Assembly: GCA_041395565.1 (NCBI GenBank)
Contig: JAWLAI010000005.1
Span: forward strand, 62,001-126,000
DNA length: 64,000 bases
Direction: 5' to 3'
DNA from: Pseudomonadota bacterium
GTDB lineage: Bacteria; Pseudomonadota; Gammaproteobacteria; UBA9214
Shown here: positions 43,188 through 51,958 of the stretch, in pieces
How the letters are laid out: the number at the start of each line of letters is the position of its first letter
Position numbering within the stretch: position 1 is the first letter of the stretch
The notes under the pieces: generated by a model
Database searches by the model: none
Seen by the model: the letters and a program-made list of their open reading frames with translations, nothing else
What the model was told of the DNA's origin: nothing
Translations under genes and position numbers: made by a program

Positions 43188-43249
43188 CAACTGCTCAATA
43201 GCGCCGTCGGAGCGTAGGGGTCAGCCACCCCTGCATGGATATCGTGGAA

Positions 43250-43480
43250 CTAGAAATCGCGCGCGGCGCCGCCATGCTGGCGGTCGACCACCGGTGAATG
43301 CAGCACCATGTCCATGCCGCGCCAGCTGGCCATATCAACCGACTGCCTTCGGCCGCTGATATCTTCCAGGATGATGCGTGTATGCCGACCCGATGAAAAC
43401 ACGATCGCACGGACCTGAATCAGCTGGCCGGCCAGATTGCTGTACCAGTAACCGGGAATCGGTTTTTGCTGGAGAAACAT
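43250..43480 (-). CDS. Small conserved-looking protein, unknown function
   Basis: A 76-residue protein beginning MFLQQKPIPGYWYSNLAGQL. Its middle (VRAIVFSSGRHTRIILEDI) looks like a small beta-barrel. GGAGG lies 4-5 bases before the ATG, which supports the start at 43480. It is convergent with pilE and may be lonely. No known family was certain. Confidence 0.6.
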   Translation of the reverse strand: MFLQQKPIPGYWYSNLAGQLIQVRAIVFSSGRHTRIILEDISGRRQSVDMASWRGMDMVLHSPVVDRQHGGAARDF

Positions 43481-43767
43481 CCCCGCCTCCTTCGCCCGAA
43501 ACTGTTCTTGTTCTCGGACTGTTATTGTTCTTGCACCTGCTGGCATTCTACACCCTAACTGCCATGACAATGTTATAGCTGTGAGGGATGCCTGCGGCAA
43601 TCGGCCTTAGGTACTAACGTCATCCAACACTGCGCACGCAGGCCGTCATTCGCATATTTTCTTTTTAAAACAAAACATTACCCGATTACAGCCGAGCGCG
43701 ACCCGGCCCCAGACTCGCAGACGTGCCGGCTGCCGGTCCCGCCGGACTACCGGCGTCGAGCATCAGC
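43481..43767. other. Intergenic, nothing recognised
   Basis: 287 bases between the small gene and the end of nrdJb hold no recognised gene. TGTTCTTGTTC-type short repeats at 43503-43535 are noted only. Confidence 0.4.
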
Positions 43768-44469
43768 TTATCCGCACTTCGACTCGCCACAGTTCAGACA
43801 GGTCAGGCAGCCGTCGAGCTGGATCGCAGCCTTGGTGTGGCACTTGCCGCACAGCTGCGCACCCTCCGGGAAATCGCCGGCATCGGTGGCTTCTTCCGCA
43901 CCCTTGGCGGCCTCGTACTGGGCGCGCTTCTCGGCGACCAGCTTCTGCTGATGCTCGTCGAGGCCGTCATCCTTGAGCAGACCGATCATGCGCATGTGGC
44001 ACTCGATCGCGTCCCCGATCTCGGCCACCAGTGAGGGCATATACTTGCCACCTTTCTTGAAGTAGCCGCCGCGCGGATCGAACACCGAACGCAATTCCTC
44101 CACCAGGAAGGTCACGTCCCCGCCCTTGCGGAACACTGCGGAAATAATCCGGGTCAGCGCCACGATCCACTGGAAGTGGTCCATGTTCTTCGAGTTGATG
44201 AAGATCTCGAAGGGACGACGCAGTTCGTTATCGGTGCCATGATTGAGCACGATGTCGTTGATGGTGACATACAACGCGTGCTCGGAGAGCGGCGTCTTGA
44301 CCTTGTAGGTCGAACCGATCAGCATCTCCGGACGTTCCAGCTTCTCGTGCAGGTGCACGATGTTGTCTTCGCGCGGAGCCTCCGCTGCGGCGACCTTTGC
44401 CAGCTGCTGCGGCTCGTCACGATCACCGACCTTGTAACCCACAATCTTCTTTTCGATTCGAATAGCCAT
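43768..44469 (-). CDS. nrdJb: Class II ribonucleotide reductase, C-terminal component NrdJb
   Basis: A 233-residue protein of the TSCPD type that completes the split vitamin-B12-dependent reductase of Pseudomonas. It ends with CGKCHTKAAIQLDGCLTC-LNCGESKCG (about 205-233, zinc-like Cys pairs) that likely act as the redox tail re-reducing the active site. It follows nrdJa by 59 bases on the same strand. Confidence 0.9.
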   Translation of the reverse strand: MAIRIEKKIVGYKVGDRDEPQQLAKVAAAEAPREDNIVHLHEKLERPEMLIGSTYKVKTPLSEHALYVTINDIVLNHGTDNELRRPFEIFINSKNMDHFQWIVALTRIISAVFRKGGDVTFLVEELRSVFDPRGGYFKKGGKYMPSLVAEIGDAIECHMRMIGLLKDDGLDEHQQKLVAEKRAQYEAAKGAEEATDAGDFPEGAQLCGKCHTKAAIQLDGCLTCLNCGESKCG

Positions 44470-44528
44470 GCTCTACTCCTGAAACTCTCCGGTTACCGGG
44501 TCGCTACGTGGATCATCGATGCCGCCGG

Positions 44529-46682
44529 CTAGAACTTGCCGTAGTAGCCTTCCTTCAGCGCATCGTACAGATTCGCGGCGGTATGGATCTCGCCGTCGTA
44601 TTCGACCTCCTCGTTGCCCTTCAGACTGACCTTGCTACCGTCGTCCAGAGTGAATTCGTAGACGGTGTTCTCCAGGTCCTTACCCTTGACCAGCACGCCC
44701 TGGAACGCCTCCGGGTTGAAGCGGAAGGTGGTGCAACCCTTCAGGCCCTGCTTGTAGGCATACAGGTAGATGCCCTTGAAATCCTCGTAGGGATAATCGG
44801 TCGGGACGTTTGCGGTCTTGGAAATGGAGGAATCCACCCACTTCTGCGCCGCCGCCTGGATGTCCACGTGCTGCTTCGGCGTCACGTTGTCCGCGGCGAT
44901 GAAATAGTCCGGCAGGGTATCGCCCTCGCCGTCTGACCCGGGATTGGCATTCGGATTCACCAGCTCGCGATAGGCAAGCAGCTCGAAGGAAAACACATCG
45001 ACCTTTTCCTTGGTCTTGCGTCCTTCACGGATCACGTTGCGGAAATAATGGTGCGCAAAGCTGGGCTCGATACCGTTGCTGGCGTTGTTGGCCAGCGACA
45101 GCGAGATGGTACCGGTCGGCGCGATCGAGCTGTGATGGGTAAAGCGCGCACCGGTTTCGGCCAACTGCTCTGCCAGCGCGGGATCCAAGCCGGCAATACG
45201 CTGCATATAGCGGCTGTAACGCGCATGCAGGACCTTGCCCTTAACAGTGTCGCCGGGCAGATAACCGTCGCGGCGCATCTCCGGGCGCTTGCGCAGCATC
45301 TCCTCGGTGACGGTGAAATCCTCGTCCATGATCGGTGCCGCCCCCTTTTCCAGCGCGAGTTCCAGCGCCACCTGCCAGCCGGTCAGGGCCAGCTCGCGGC
45401 TGACGCGCTCGGTGAATTCCACCGAGTCCTTCTCGCCGTATTTCATGCGCAGCATGGTGACAGTGGATCCAAGCCCCAGGAATCCCATCCCGTGGCGGCG
45501 CTTGCGATGGATCTCGTCGCGCTGGCCAGCCAGCGGCAGACCGTTGATCTCGACCACGTTGTCGAGCATGCGGGTGAAGACCGCGACCACCTTGCGGAAT
45601 TCCTTCCAGTCGAATTCGGCGCGCCGGGTAAACGGGTTGCGCACGAACTTGGTCAGGTTGATCGAACCCAGCAGGCAGGAGCCGTACGGCGGCAGCGGCT
45701 GCTCGCCACAGGGATTGGTGGCGCGTATGTTCTCGCAAAACCAGTTGTTGTTCATCTCGTTGACCTTGTCGATCAGGATGAAACCCGGCTCGGCAAAATC
45801 GTAGGTCGAACTCATGATCATGTCCCACAGCCGCTGCGCCGGGACGGTCCGGTATACCCTGCAGGCCACCAGGCCGGCATTGTTGGTGATGTAGTCACCC
45901 TTGTACGGCCATTCGCGCCAGATCACCTGCTCGGGATCGTTCAGGTCGATACCCGCTTCCTGTTCCTTGCGACTGATCGGGAATGCCAGCTTCCAGTCCG
46001 CCTCGTTCTGTACCGCGTCCATGAACTCGGTGGTGATGAGCAGGGAGAGGTTGAACTGGCGCAGCCGGCCGTCCTCGCGCTTGGCACGGATGAAATCCAG
46101 CACATCCGGGTGCCCGACGTCGAAGGTGGCCATCTGTGCCCCACGCCGCCCGCCGGCCGAGGAGACGGTGAAACACATCTTGTCGTAGATGTCCATGAAC
46201 GACAGGGGACCGGAGGTATAGGCACCGGCACCGGACACATAGGCACCCCGCGGACGCAGGGTGGAGAACTCGTAACCGATACCGCAACCGGCCTTCAGCG
46301 TCAGGCCGGCCTCGTGCACCTTCTCCAGGATATCGTTCATGGAGTCCATCACCGTGCCGGATACCGTGCAGTTGATGGTGGAGGTGGCGGGTTTGTGCTC
46401 CTGTGCGCCGGCATTGGAGGTGATGCGGCCGGCGGGAATCGCGCCATGACGCAGCGCCCAGAGGAATTCGCGATACCAGGCCTCGCGTGCTTCGGGCGTG
46501 GTCTCGACATCGGCGAGGGCACGGGCGACGCGCTGGTAGGTGGCATCGATAGTCTCGTCGACCGGCATGCCGTCCTTGGTCTTCAGGCAGTATTTCTTTT
46601 CCCAGATATCCTGTGATGCCGGCTGCAGCGGGATCTCGGTAACGCCGGTCGGGACTGCTTCGAGGTGTGCCATGGTGGTCAT
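44529..46682 (-). CDS. nrdJa: Class II (adenosylcobalamin-dependent) ribonucleotide reductase, NrdJa
   Basis: A 717-residue catalytic subunit. It reduces ribonucleotides with a radical from adenosylcobalamin and needs no oxygen. The active-site loop NPCGEQPLPPYGSC (about 325-338, catalytic Cys and Glu), the cysteine in SSTINCTVSGT (about 106-116) and APTGTISLSLANNASNGIEP (about 530-549) are family marks. The TSCPD domain is carried by nrdJb, as in P. aeruginosa. A GGAGG lies upstream of the ATG at 46682. Two NrdR boxes suggest NrdR control. Confidence 0.95.
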   Translation of the reverse strand: MTTMAHLEAVPTGVTEIPLQPASQDIWEKKYCLKTKDGMPVDETIDATYQRVARALADVETTPEAREAWYREFLWALRHGAIPAGRITSNAGAQEHKPATSTINCTVSGTVMDSMNDILEKVHEAGLTLKAGCGIGYEFSTLRPRGAYVSGAGAYTSGPLSFMDIYDKMCFTVSSAGGRRGAQMATFDVGHPDVLDFIRAKREDGRLRQFNLSLLITTEFMDAVQNEADWKLAFPISRKEQEAGIDLNDPEQVIWREWPYKGDYITNNAGLVACRVYRTVPAQRLWDMIMSSTYDFAEPGFILIDKVNEMNNNWFCENIRATNPCGEQPLPPYGSCLLGSINLTKFVRNPFTRRAEFDWKEFRKVVAVFTRMLDNVVEINGLPLAGQRDEIHRKRRHGMGFLGLGSTVTMLRMKYGEKDSVEFTERVSRELALTGWQVALELALEKGAAPIMDEDFTVTEEMLRKRPEMRRDGYLPGDTVKGKVLHARYSRYMQRIAGLDPALAEQLAETGARFTHHSSIAPTGTISLSLANNASNGIEPSFAHHYFRNVIREGRKTKEKVDVFSFELLAYRELVNPNANPGSDGEGDTLPDYFIAADNVTPKQHVDIQAAAQKWVDSSISKTANVPTDYPYEDFKGIYLYAYKQGLKGCTTFRFNPEAFQGVLVKGKDLENTVYEFTLDDGSKVSLKGNEEVEYDGEIHTAANLYDALKEGYYGKF

Positions 46683-46783
46683 CGGTCCTGTTGTCCTCCC
46701 TCTGTTGTTACATTTTTGTACAGGAAAATGCTTCCTGCCGCCTTACTGTCGGCCTTGAGCCGAGACGGGGTTGTGTGCTGCCA

Positions 46784-46799
46784 ACACAATATATTGGGT
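46784..46799. promoter_or_regulatory. NrdR box 1 (proximal)
   Basis: ACACAATATATTGGGT matches the NrdR consensus (ACAC-w-ATATAT-w-GTGT type) in 15 of 16 positions of its ideal palindrome. It lies just downstream of the nrdJa -10 region, near the expected start of transcription, where a repressor would act. Confidence 0.8.
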
Positions 46800-46812
46800 C
46801 GGGAGGGGTGAG

Positions 46813-46839
46813 ATTATTCAGCCTGACACAGCCTGTCAA
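46813..46839 (-). promoter_or_regulatory. Promoter of nrdJa-nrdJb
   Basis: On the minus strand TTGACA (46839-46834) is followed after 15 bases by AATAAT (46818-46813). NrdR box 1 lies 14 bases downstream of the -10. Confidence 0.55.
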
Positions 46840-46943
46840 GGACATTTTGTTTTAGATATTATTATGTTTTATTTCAATTATTTATAGTGAATTTCAGGGC
46901 GACGAAATGACGACGCTCCGGGGCGGGATTATTCAACAGCTAA

Positions 46944-46959
46944 ACACAATATATTGTGT
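46944..46959. promoter_or_regulatory. NrdR box 2 (distal)
   Basis: A perfect 16-bp palindrome ACACAATATATTGTGT matches the NrdR consensus. It lies exactly 160 bp from box 1, centre to centre, instead of the usual two- or three-turn spacing. Confidence 0.8.
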
Positions 46960-47031
46960 TTCTTATATACAGAGACAGAGTCGCCCCGCCCGCCACATGG
47001 GCAGTTGCTAACCACATTACGGGACTGCGCG

Positions 47032-47775
47032 CTATTCGGGATGCAGGTGGTGATGCTGGCCCGCGGGTTCGGCCGGGGGGTGCGAATGATGCCCATGCCT
47101 GCCGGGAATAGCAAGCAGCATCACGACCCCCATCAGGATGACCAGGATGCCGGCCGCCTTGCGCACCCGCGCATCCCGCACCCAGCGGCCCAGCGAGCCG
47201 AAGGCAATCCCGATGGCCAGCATCGTCGGCAGGGTACCGACTCCGAAGGCAAGCATGATCGCCCCACCCTCTGGGCCAGACCCGCTGGCCAGTGCCAGCG
47301 TAAGCACCGAGTAGACCATGCCACAGGGCAGCCATCCCCAGACCAGACCGAGCAACAGTGCCTGACCGGAATGACGCACCGGGATGAAACGGCGGCCGAG
47401 CGGTTCGATACGGCGCCAGAGATGCGCGCCCAGACGCTCCGTCCATTGCAGGATCTGCCACCAACCGCCCAGATACAACCCGAGCAGGATCATGATGATG
47501 GCGGCGACGACTCCACCTACGGGAAACCCCCCGGTCAGGCCCATCGTCGTGGCTTGCTGCCCCAGGAGGCCGGCCAGCAGACCGGCTACACCGTAGCTGA
47601 CGACGCGGCCAATGTTATAGGCCAGCTGGGCCGCGAACAGGCGACGCCGCGAGTTGCGCAGGTCACCGGATAGCCCCGAGGTCAGGGCGCCGACTATGCC
47701 GCCGCACATCCCGATACAATGCGTGCCGCCGAGCAGGCCAACGAGAGCGGCAGCACCCAGGGTTTCTATGTTCAT
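47032..47775 (-). CDS. Sulfite exporter TauE/SafE-like membrane protein (DsbD_2 type) with His-rich tail
   Basis: A 247-residue inner-membrane protein with about six helices. GGTHCIGMCGG (about 15-25) and WGWLPCGMVYS (about 145-155) are the conserved cysteine/proline blocks of the DsbD-like, copper-linked subgroup that often accompanies cbb3 oxidase genes. The C-terminus ends in a His-rich run with about eight His in 24 residues (GRHGHHSHPP and QHHHLHPE), a likely copper or other metal site. It lies next to ccoH, which fits a role in metal supply to the oxidase; this is inference. Confidence 0.8.
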   Translation of the reverse strand: MNIETLGAAALVGLLGGTHCIGMCGGIVGALTSGLSGDLRNSRRRLFAAQLAYNIGRVVSYGVAGLLAGLLGQQATTMGLTGGFPVGGVVAAIIMILLGLYLGGWWQILQWTERLGAHLWRRIEPLGRRFIPVRHSGQALLLGLVWGWLPCGMVYSVLTLALASGSGPEGGAIMLAFGVGTLPTMLAIGIAFGSLGRWVRDARVRKAAGILVILMGVVMLLAIPGRHGHHSHPPAEPAGQHHHLHPE

Positions 47776-47988
47776 GCAAATCTTTGCGCGGAAGGAATGG
47801 AATTCACGGGTCTGGCGGGATCATCATGGCACGCACGATTACCCGTCACGCGTCATTCTGACCAGCCGGTCGATCCGTGTCGAGGTGCGATTGCGGGACA
47901 TATTGTCGCAGCTGCGGTCGACGCGGCGTTCTGATAAGCAAAGGCGGGCCGATAGGTCACGCCGCCGACCCTGCCGGCGATGTCTGCG

Positions 47989-48498
47989 TCAGCCAGCCGG
48001 CACCAGCAGCAAGGGCTGGGTCTGCGGGACCTGCAGGGTACCGGACAGGCGCCAGTCATCCGCCTCCAGCTGGATATACCAGTGCCCTTCCGCCGGTGGT
48101 TCGATCGTACCCTGGTAACTGCCGGCGCCCGTGTGCCGGAGTCGCACGGCCTGGTCATGGCCGGCACGGGTTGGATGCAACAGCGACAGGCTAACGGTTT
48201 CTGGCCAGTTGCCATTGATGGCAGACAACTGCAACCGCAGGGTGTTGCCCTGATACAGCACCAGGTTGGCGCTCAGACCGTAACGCCGCGCCGCATCGTC
48301 ACGCGCCAGGTCCTGATTGATGGCCTTGCCGCGCTCATAGTAATCATCCACCACCAGCCCGTCACTGGTCGTGACGGCGAGGTAGATGGTGATCATGCCT
48401 CCCACCACGGCTGTCAGCGGCAGCGCTATCAGCAACCATACCCAGGGTTCCTGGTACCAACGTCTGCGCCGCCGCTCCTGATCCGCCATGGCGTACAT
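47989..48498 (-). CDS. ccoH: cbb3 oxidase assembly protein CcoH/FixH
   Basis: A 169-residue protein with one N-terminal membrane helix (WVWLLIALPLTAVVGGMITI, about 20-40) and a periplasmic beta domain. VVDDYYERGKAINQDLARDD (about 49-68) is the FixH signature. It is needed for stable assembly of CcoNOP. It follows ccoG by 5 bases. ATG 48489 is an alternative start. Confidence 0.9.
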   Translation of the reverse strand: MYAMADQERRRRRWYQEPWVWLLIALPLTAVVGGMITIYLAVTTSDGLVVDDYYERGKAINQDLARDDAARRYGLSANLVLYQGNTLRLQLSAINGNWPETVSLSLLHPTRAGHDQAVRLRHTGAGSYQGTIEPPAEGHWYIQLEADDWRLSGTLQVPQTQPLLLVPAG

Positions 48499-48503
48499 AG
48501 CGA

Positions 48504-49919
48504 CTAGCGCGGCCCCAGGAAGCGCGCTGTCTCGGTTGCGGTCAGCGCCGGGGCATCATCTGCCACGAGACTGAACTCGATCACGCTGCTGCGCGCCTTC
48601 AGCGCAGCCTCGTCGGCTTGCAACCGTACCGGCAGCTCCAGCACATCGCCCGATGCCACGCGGATTTCCGGCAGGTCCATGCGCAGCTGCAGCCCCGGGA
48701 TACCGCTGACGCTCAGGGTATAGCGATGCGCGGCACCATCCATGTTAAGCACCTTGAGGGTATAGACGTTCTCGATCAGGCCGGCGCTCGTTTCCCGGTA
48801 CAGCTGGTTGCGATCCCTGATGACGTCCAGCCCCAGCGAGATGCGTTGACTGAAGGACCAGACGAACAGGCCCATGATGGCAAGCAGTATCATGGCGTAG
48901 ATGACAATGCGCGGCCGGAGTATATGCGACGCTTTGCCGTGCATGGCATTTTCCGTGGTATAGCGGATCAGGCCCTTTTCGTAGCCCATCTTTTCCATCA
49001 CGTCATCGCAGGCATCGATACAGGCCGAACAGGCGATGCATTCGTACTGCAGCCCATCGCGGATATCGATACCGGTCGGGCATACCTGCACGCACATGGT
49101 GCAGTCGATGCAATCGCCCAGACCCAGCGCCCGCGGATCGGCGCTGCGCTTGCGCGATCCGCGCGGCTCGCCGCGCTCGGGTATGTACGAGACGATCAGG
49201 GTGTCCTTGTCGAACATGGCGCTCTGGAAACGCGCGTACGGGCACATGTACTTGCAGACCTGCTCACGCATGAAGCCCGCATTGCCATAGGTCGCGAAGC
49301 TGTAAAAGATGACCCAGAACGTTTCCCACGGGCCAAGACTGAACGTCAGCAGCCGCTGCCCGAGCTCGATGATGGGAGTGAAATAACCGACGAAGGTAAA
49401 GCCGGTCCAACCGGCAAACAGGATCCATAGTACTTGCTTGGTGGCCTTGATGCGGAACTTGCGGGCGTTCATCGCCTGCGCGTCGAGCTTCTGCTGCCGG
49501 GCCCGATCACCTTCGACCTTACGTTCGATCCACAGGAAAGCCTCGGTCCACACTGTCTGCGGGCAGGCGTAACCGCACCATACGCGCCCTGCAATGGCGG
49601 TCACGAAGAACAGCGACAGTCCGGCGATGATCAGCAATGCGGCGAGGTAGATGAAATCCTGCGGCCACAGGGTGAGGAAAAAGATGTAAAACTTGCGCGC
49701 CGGCAGGTCCAGCAGCAGGGCCTGATGCCCATCCCAGCGCAGCCATGGCGTAACGTAATAGATACCCAGCAGGCTCAGCACGCCAAGCACGCGCAGACGC
49801 GCGAACAAACCGTGCACCTCGCGCGGATAGATCTTCGCCGCCTTGGCGTACAGGGATTTTTCGACCTGCTCGTCGGCGCCGCCCGTCGTTACGGGTCTTT
49901 TCTGTTCAACCTCAGCCAT
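48504..49919 (-). CDS. ccoG: cbb3 oxidase maturation protein CcoG (FixG/RdxA)
   Basis: A 471-residue polyferredoxin with about five membrane helices. The two cubane sites are visible as DCIDCTMCVQVCPTGIDIRD (about 263-282) and YECIACSACIDACDDVM (about 285-301), plus a membrane WCGYACPQTVW (about 113-123). A C-terminal immunoglobulin-like IgC domain (about 350-471) is typical of FixG. CcoG reduces Cu(II) to Cu(I) for oxidase assembly. Neighbours ccoNOQP and ccoH fit this. Confidence 0.95.
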   Translation of the reverse strand: MAEVEQKRPVTTGGADEQVEKSLYAKAAKIYPREVHGLFARLRVLGVLSLLGIYYVTPWLRWDGHQALLLDLPARKFYIFFLTLWPQDFIYLAALLIIAGLSLFFVTAIAGRVWCGYACPQTVWTEAFLWIERKVEGDRARQQKLDAQAMNARKFRIKATKQVLWILFAGWTGFTFVGYFTPIIELGQRLLTFSLGPWETFWVIFYSFATYGNAGFMREQVCKYMCPYARFQSAMFDKDTLIVSYIPERGEPRGSRKRSADPRALGLGDCIDCTMCVQVCPTGIDIRDGLQYECIACSACIDACDDVMEKMGYEKGLIRYTTENAMHGKASHILRPRIVIYAMILLAIMGLFVWSFSQRISLGLDVIRDRNQLYRETSAGLIENVYTLKVLNMDGAAHRYTLSVSGIPGLQLRMDLPEIRVASGDVLELPVRLQADEAALKARSSVIEFSLVADDAPALTATETARFLGPR

Positions 49920-49928
49920 GGGCTTGGA

Positions 49929-50201
49929 CTACTGACCCCGGTTGTCCTTGTCTTGCCGCATGCAGTTGGTGATTGCGAAATACAGCGTACCGATACCGGA
50001 GATGGTCGAGATCAGCCAGAAAAACAGAAAACCGATGGAGTAGATGCCGAGCCTGCTGACCTCGGTATCCTCGCCAAACGGATACAGGTCAGCCGGGTCA
50101 AACGCTGAGAAGAACAGCCCCGTGGCCACGATGGCCACGAGGAAGGACGGCCACAGCACAGCAATACACTTCTGGGTTTTGGGTATTTGCTGTTGTGCCA
50201 T
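49929..50201 (-). CDS. Small two-helix membrane protein of the cco operon
   Basis: A 90-residue protein with two hydrophobic segments (about 15-35 and 53-76) joined by a short acidic loop (PADLYPFGEDTEV). It lies between ccoP and ccoG, where gammaproteobacteria often carry a small conserved membrane gene of unknown function. It is 9 bases from ccoG and 37 from ccoP, so it is in the operon. Confidence 0.75.
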   Translation of the reverse strand: MAQQQIPKTQKCIAVLWPSFLVAIVATGLFFSAFDPADLYPFGEDTEVSRLGIYSIGFLFFWLISTISGIGTLYFAITNCMRQDKDNRGQ

Positions 50202-50238
50202 GGCCGTCGCCCTGCCATCCGGATCGTTTGGCTATACG

Positions 50239-51150
50239 CTATTCAGCAGACTGACCTGCCGACAGGCTGTAGACATAAGCCGCGAGCAGATGCGCTTTCT
50301 CCTCGCCCAGGAATTCGCGGTGTGCCGGCATCTGGCCATTGCGACCCTTGGCAATGGTCTCCATTACAGCAGTCTTGCTGCCACCGTACAACCAGACATC
50401 GTCTGTGAGATTAGGTGCGCCCAGGGCCTGATTACCCTTGCCGTCCATACCGTGACAGGCTACGCACAGCTGTTGGAACTTCTCCTGGCCTCGACCGGCA
50501 GCGGCCGGATCGGCCTCCTTGCCGCTCAGGCTGAACACGTAGGCAGCCACGTCCGCCACGCCAGCCTCGCCGCCCAGCGCCTGTTCCCAGGCCGGCATCA
50601 CACCGTTGCGACCGTTGAGAATGGAAGCTTCGATGGCTTGCGGCGTACCGCCGTAGAGCCAGTCGTTATCGCGCAGGTTCGGGAAACCGCGTGCACCGCG
50701 CGCGTCCGAACCGTGGCATACGGCACAGTAGCTTACGAACATGCGCTCGCCCATGCGGCGTGCCTCGGGATCGGCAGCCACAGCCATCAGGTCCATACCC
50801 GCATATTTCTTAAACAAGGGACCGTACTCGGCATCCGCCTTGTCCATCTCGCTCTGGTACTGGCCGGTCGAGGACCAGCCCAGGAAGCCCTTGAAGGAAC
50901 CGAGGCCGGGATAGAGCGCGAGGTAGCCAATGGCGAAAAAGAGCGTGATGTAGAACAGCATCAGCCACCAGCGCGGCAGCGGGTTGTTCAGCTCCTGCAA
51001 GTCCTCGTCCCAGACGTGCCCGGTCGGCTTGCCGATATCTTCGCCAGGCGCGGTGGACAGCCAGCGCACCAGCCAGAAACAGGCCAGAATCGACACGACT
51101 GTCAGGATAATGATGTAGATGTTCCAGAAGCCGCTTGTGAAATCAGCCAT
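50239..51150 (-). CDS. ccoP: cbb3 oxidase subunit III, diheme cytochrome c CcoP
   Basis: A 303-residue membrane-anchored cytochrome. A membrane helix near the start (about 9-29) and a second near 64-82 precede two heme c sites, CAVCHG (about 143) and CVACHG (about 232), each with later Met ligands in NGVMPAW and NGQMPAH. It accepts electrons from cytochromes and passes them to CcoO. It overlaps ccoQ by 8 bases. Confidence 0.96.
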   Translation of the reverse strand: MADFTSGFWNIYIIILTVVSILACFWLVRWLSTAPGEDIGKPTGHVWDEDLQELNNPLPRWWLMLFYITLFFAIGYLALYPGLGSFKGFLGWSSTGQYQSEMDKADAEYGPLFKKYAGMDLMAVAADPEARRMGERMFVSYCAVCHGSDARGARGFPNLRDNDWLYGGTPQAIEASILNGRNGVMPAWEQALGGEAGVADVAAYVFSLSGKEADPAAAGRGQEKFQQLCVACHGMDGKGNQALGAPNLTDDVWLYGGSKTAVMETIAKGRNGQMPAHREFLGEEKAHLLAAYVYSLSAGQSAE

Positions 51151-51328
51151 GGGAATTCTCCTTGGAATATTTATCTGCCGGCGTCATCCCGTCGTCTTCG
51201 TCGAACGGGATGTTTGCCGCCTCTTCAAACTGTTTCTTCCGCTTGCCGCTCCAGGCCCAGACGACGATGCCGACGAACACCACCAGCGCCACCACCGTCC
51301 AGATCTCATGCAACAGCGTCTGACTCAC
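51143..51328 (-). CDS. ccoQ: cbb3 oxidase subunit IV CcoQ
   Basis: A 61-residue protein with one membrane helix (about 10-26, IWTVVALVVFVGIVVWAW) and a basic GKRKKQFEEAANIPFDEDD tail. This is the standard CcoQ pattern. It stabilises the oxidase complex. It lies between ccoO and ccoP. Confidence 0.92.
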   Translation of the reverse strand: MSQTLLHEIWTVVALVVFVGIVVWAWSGKRKKQFEEAANIPFDEDDGMTPADKYSKENSHG

Positions 51329-51333
51329 GAACG

Positions 51334-51948
51334 TTATCTCCGGGTCTTGACCGCCGTACCCAGGCCCTGCAGGTAGGCGATGATGGCGTCCATCTCGGTC
51401 TTACCCTCAAGCGCCTTGGGCGCGCTTGCGATCTGCTCGTCCGTGTACGGAGCGCCCAGCAAGCGCAGCACTTCCATCTTCTTCTGAATGGTAGAGGCGT
51501 CGGCAGGATTCTTCTCCAGCCACGGGTAACCCGGCATGATCGATTCCGGCACCACGTCGCGTGGGTTCGTCAGATGCACGCGATGCCAGTCGTCACTGTA
51601 ACGGCCGCCGACGCGATGCAGATCAGGCCCGGTACGTTTGGATCCCCACTGGAACGGATGGTCGTACACGTATTCACCTGCGACCGAATAGTGGCCATAG
51701 CGCTCGGTCTCGGCACGGAACGGCCGGATCATCTGCGAGTGGCAGACGTAGCAGCCTTCCCGGACGTAGATATCGCGACCCGTCAGCCGCAGCGGCGAGT
51801 AGGGCTCCAGCCCCGCCACCGCCTCGGTCGTCGATTTCTGGAAGAACAGCGGCACGATCTCGACCAGACCACCCACGGAAACCACCAGGATGATCAGAAT
51901 CATCATCACGCCGATATTTTTTTCTATCTTGTCATGTCCTGTAGCCAT
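51334..51948 (-). CDS. ccoO: cbb3 oxidase subunit II, monoheme cytochrome c CcoO
   Basis: A 204-residue membrane cytochrome. One helix (about 12-34) is followed by the heme site CYVCHSQMIRPF (about 66-77) and HLTNPRDVVPESIMPGYPWL (split near 124-143), with Met as sixth ligand. The ATG at 51948 gives the family start and lies 10 bases after ccoN ends. Confidence 0.96.
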   Translation of the reverse strand: MATGHDKIEKNIGVMMILIILVVSVGGLVEIVPLFFQKSTTEAVAGLEPYSPLRLTGRDIYVREGCYVCHSQMIRPFRAETERYGHYSVAGEYVYDHPFQWGSKRTGPDLHRVGGRYSDDWHRVHLTNPRDVVPESIMPGYPWLEKNPADASTIQKKMEVLRLLGAPYTDEQIASAPKALEGKTEMDAIIAYLQGLGTAVKTRR

Positions 51949-51958
51949 GATCGTCTCC

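Noticed and set aside
43503..43535. Short TGTTCTTGTTC repeats as a mobile-element end
   Set aside because: Too short and imperfect, with no partner repeat or target duplication.
45048..46616. 522-codon plus-strand frame over nrdJa
   Set aside because: Antisense of a complete ribonucleotide reductase; no motif or ribosome site.
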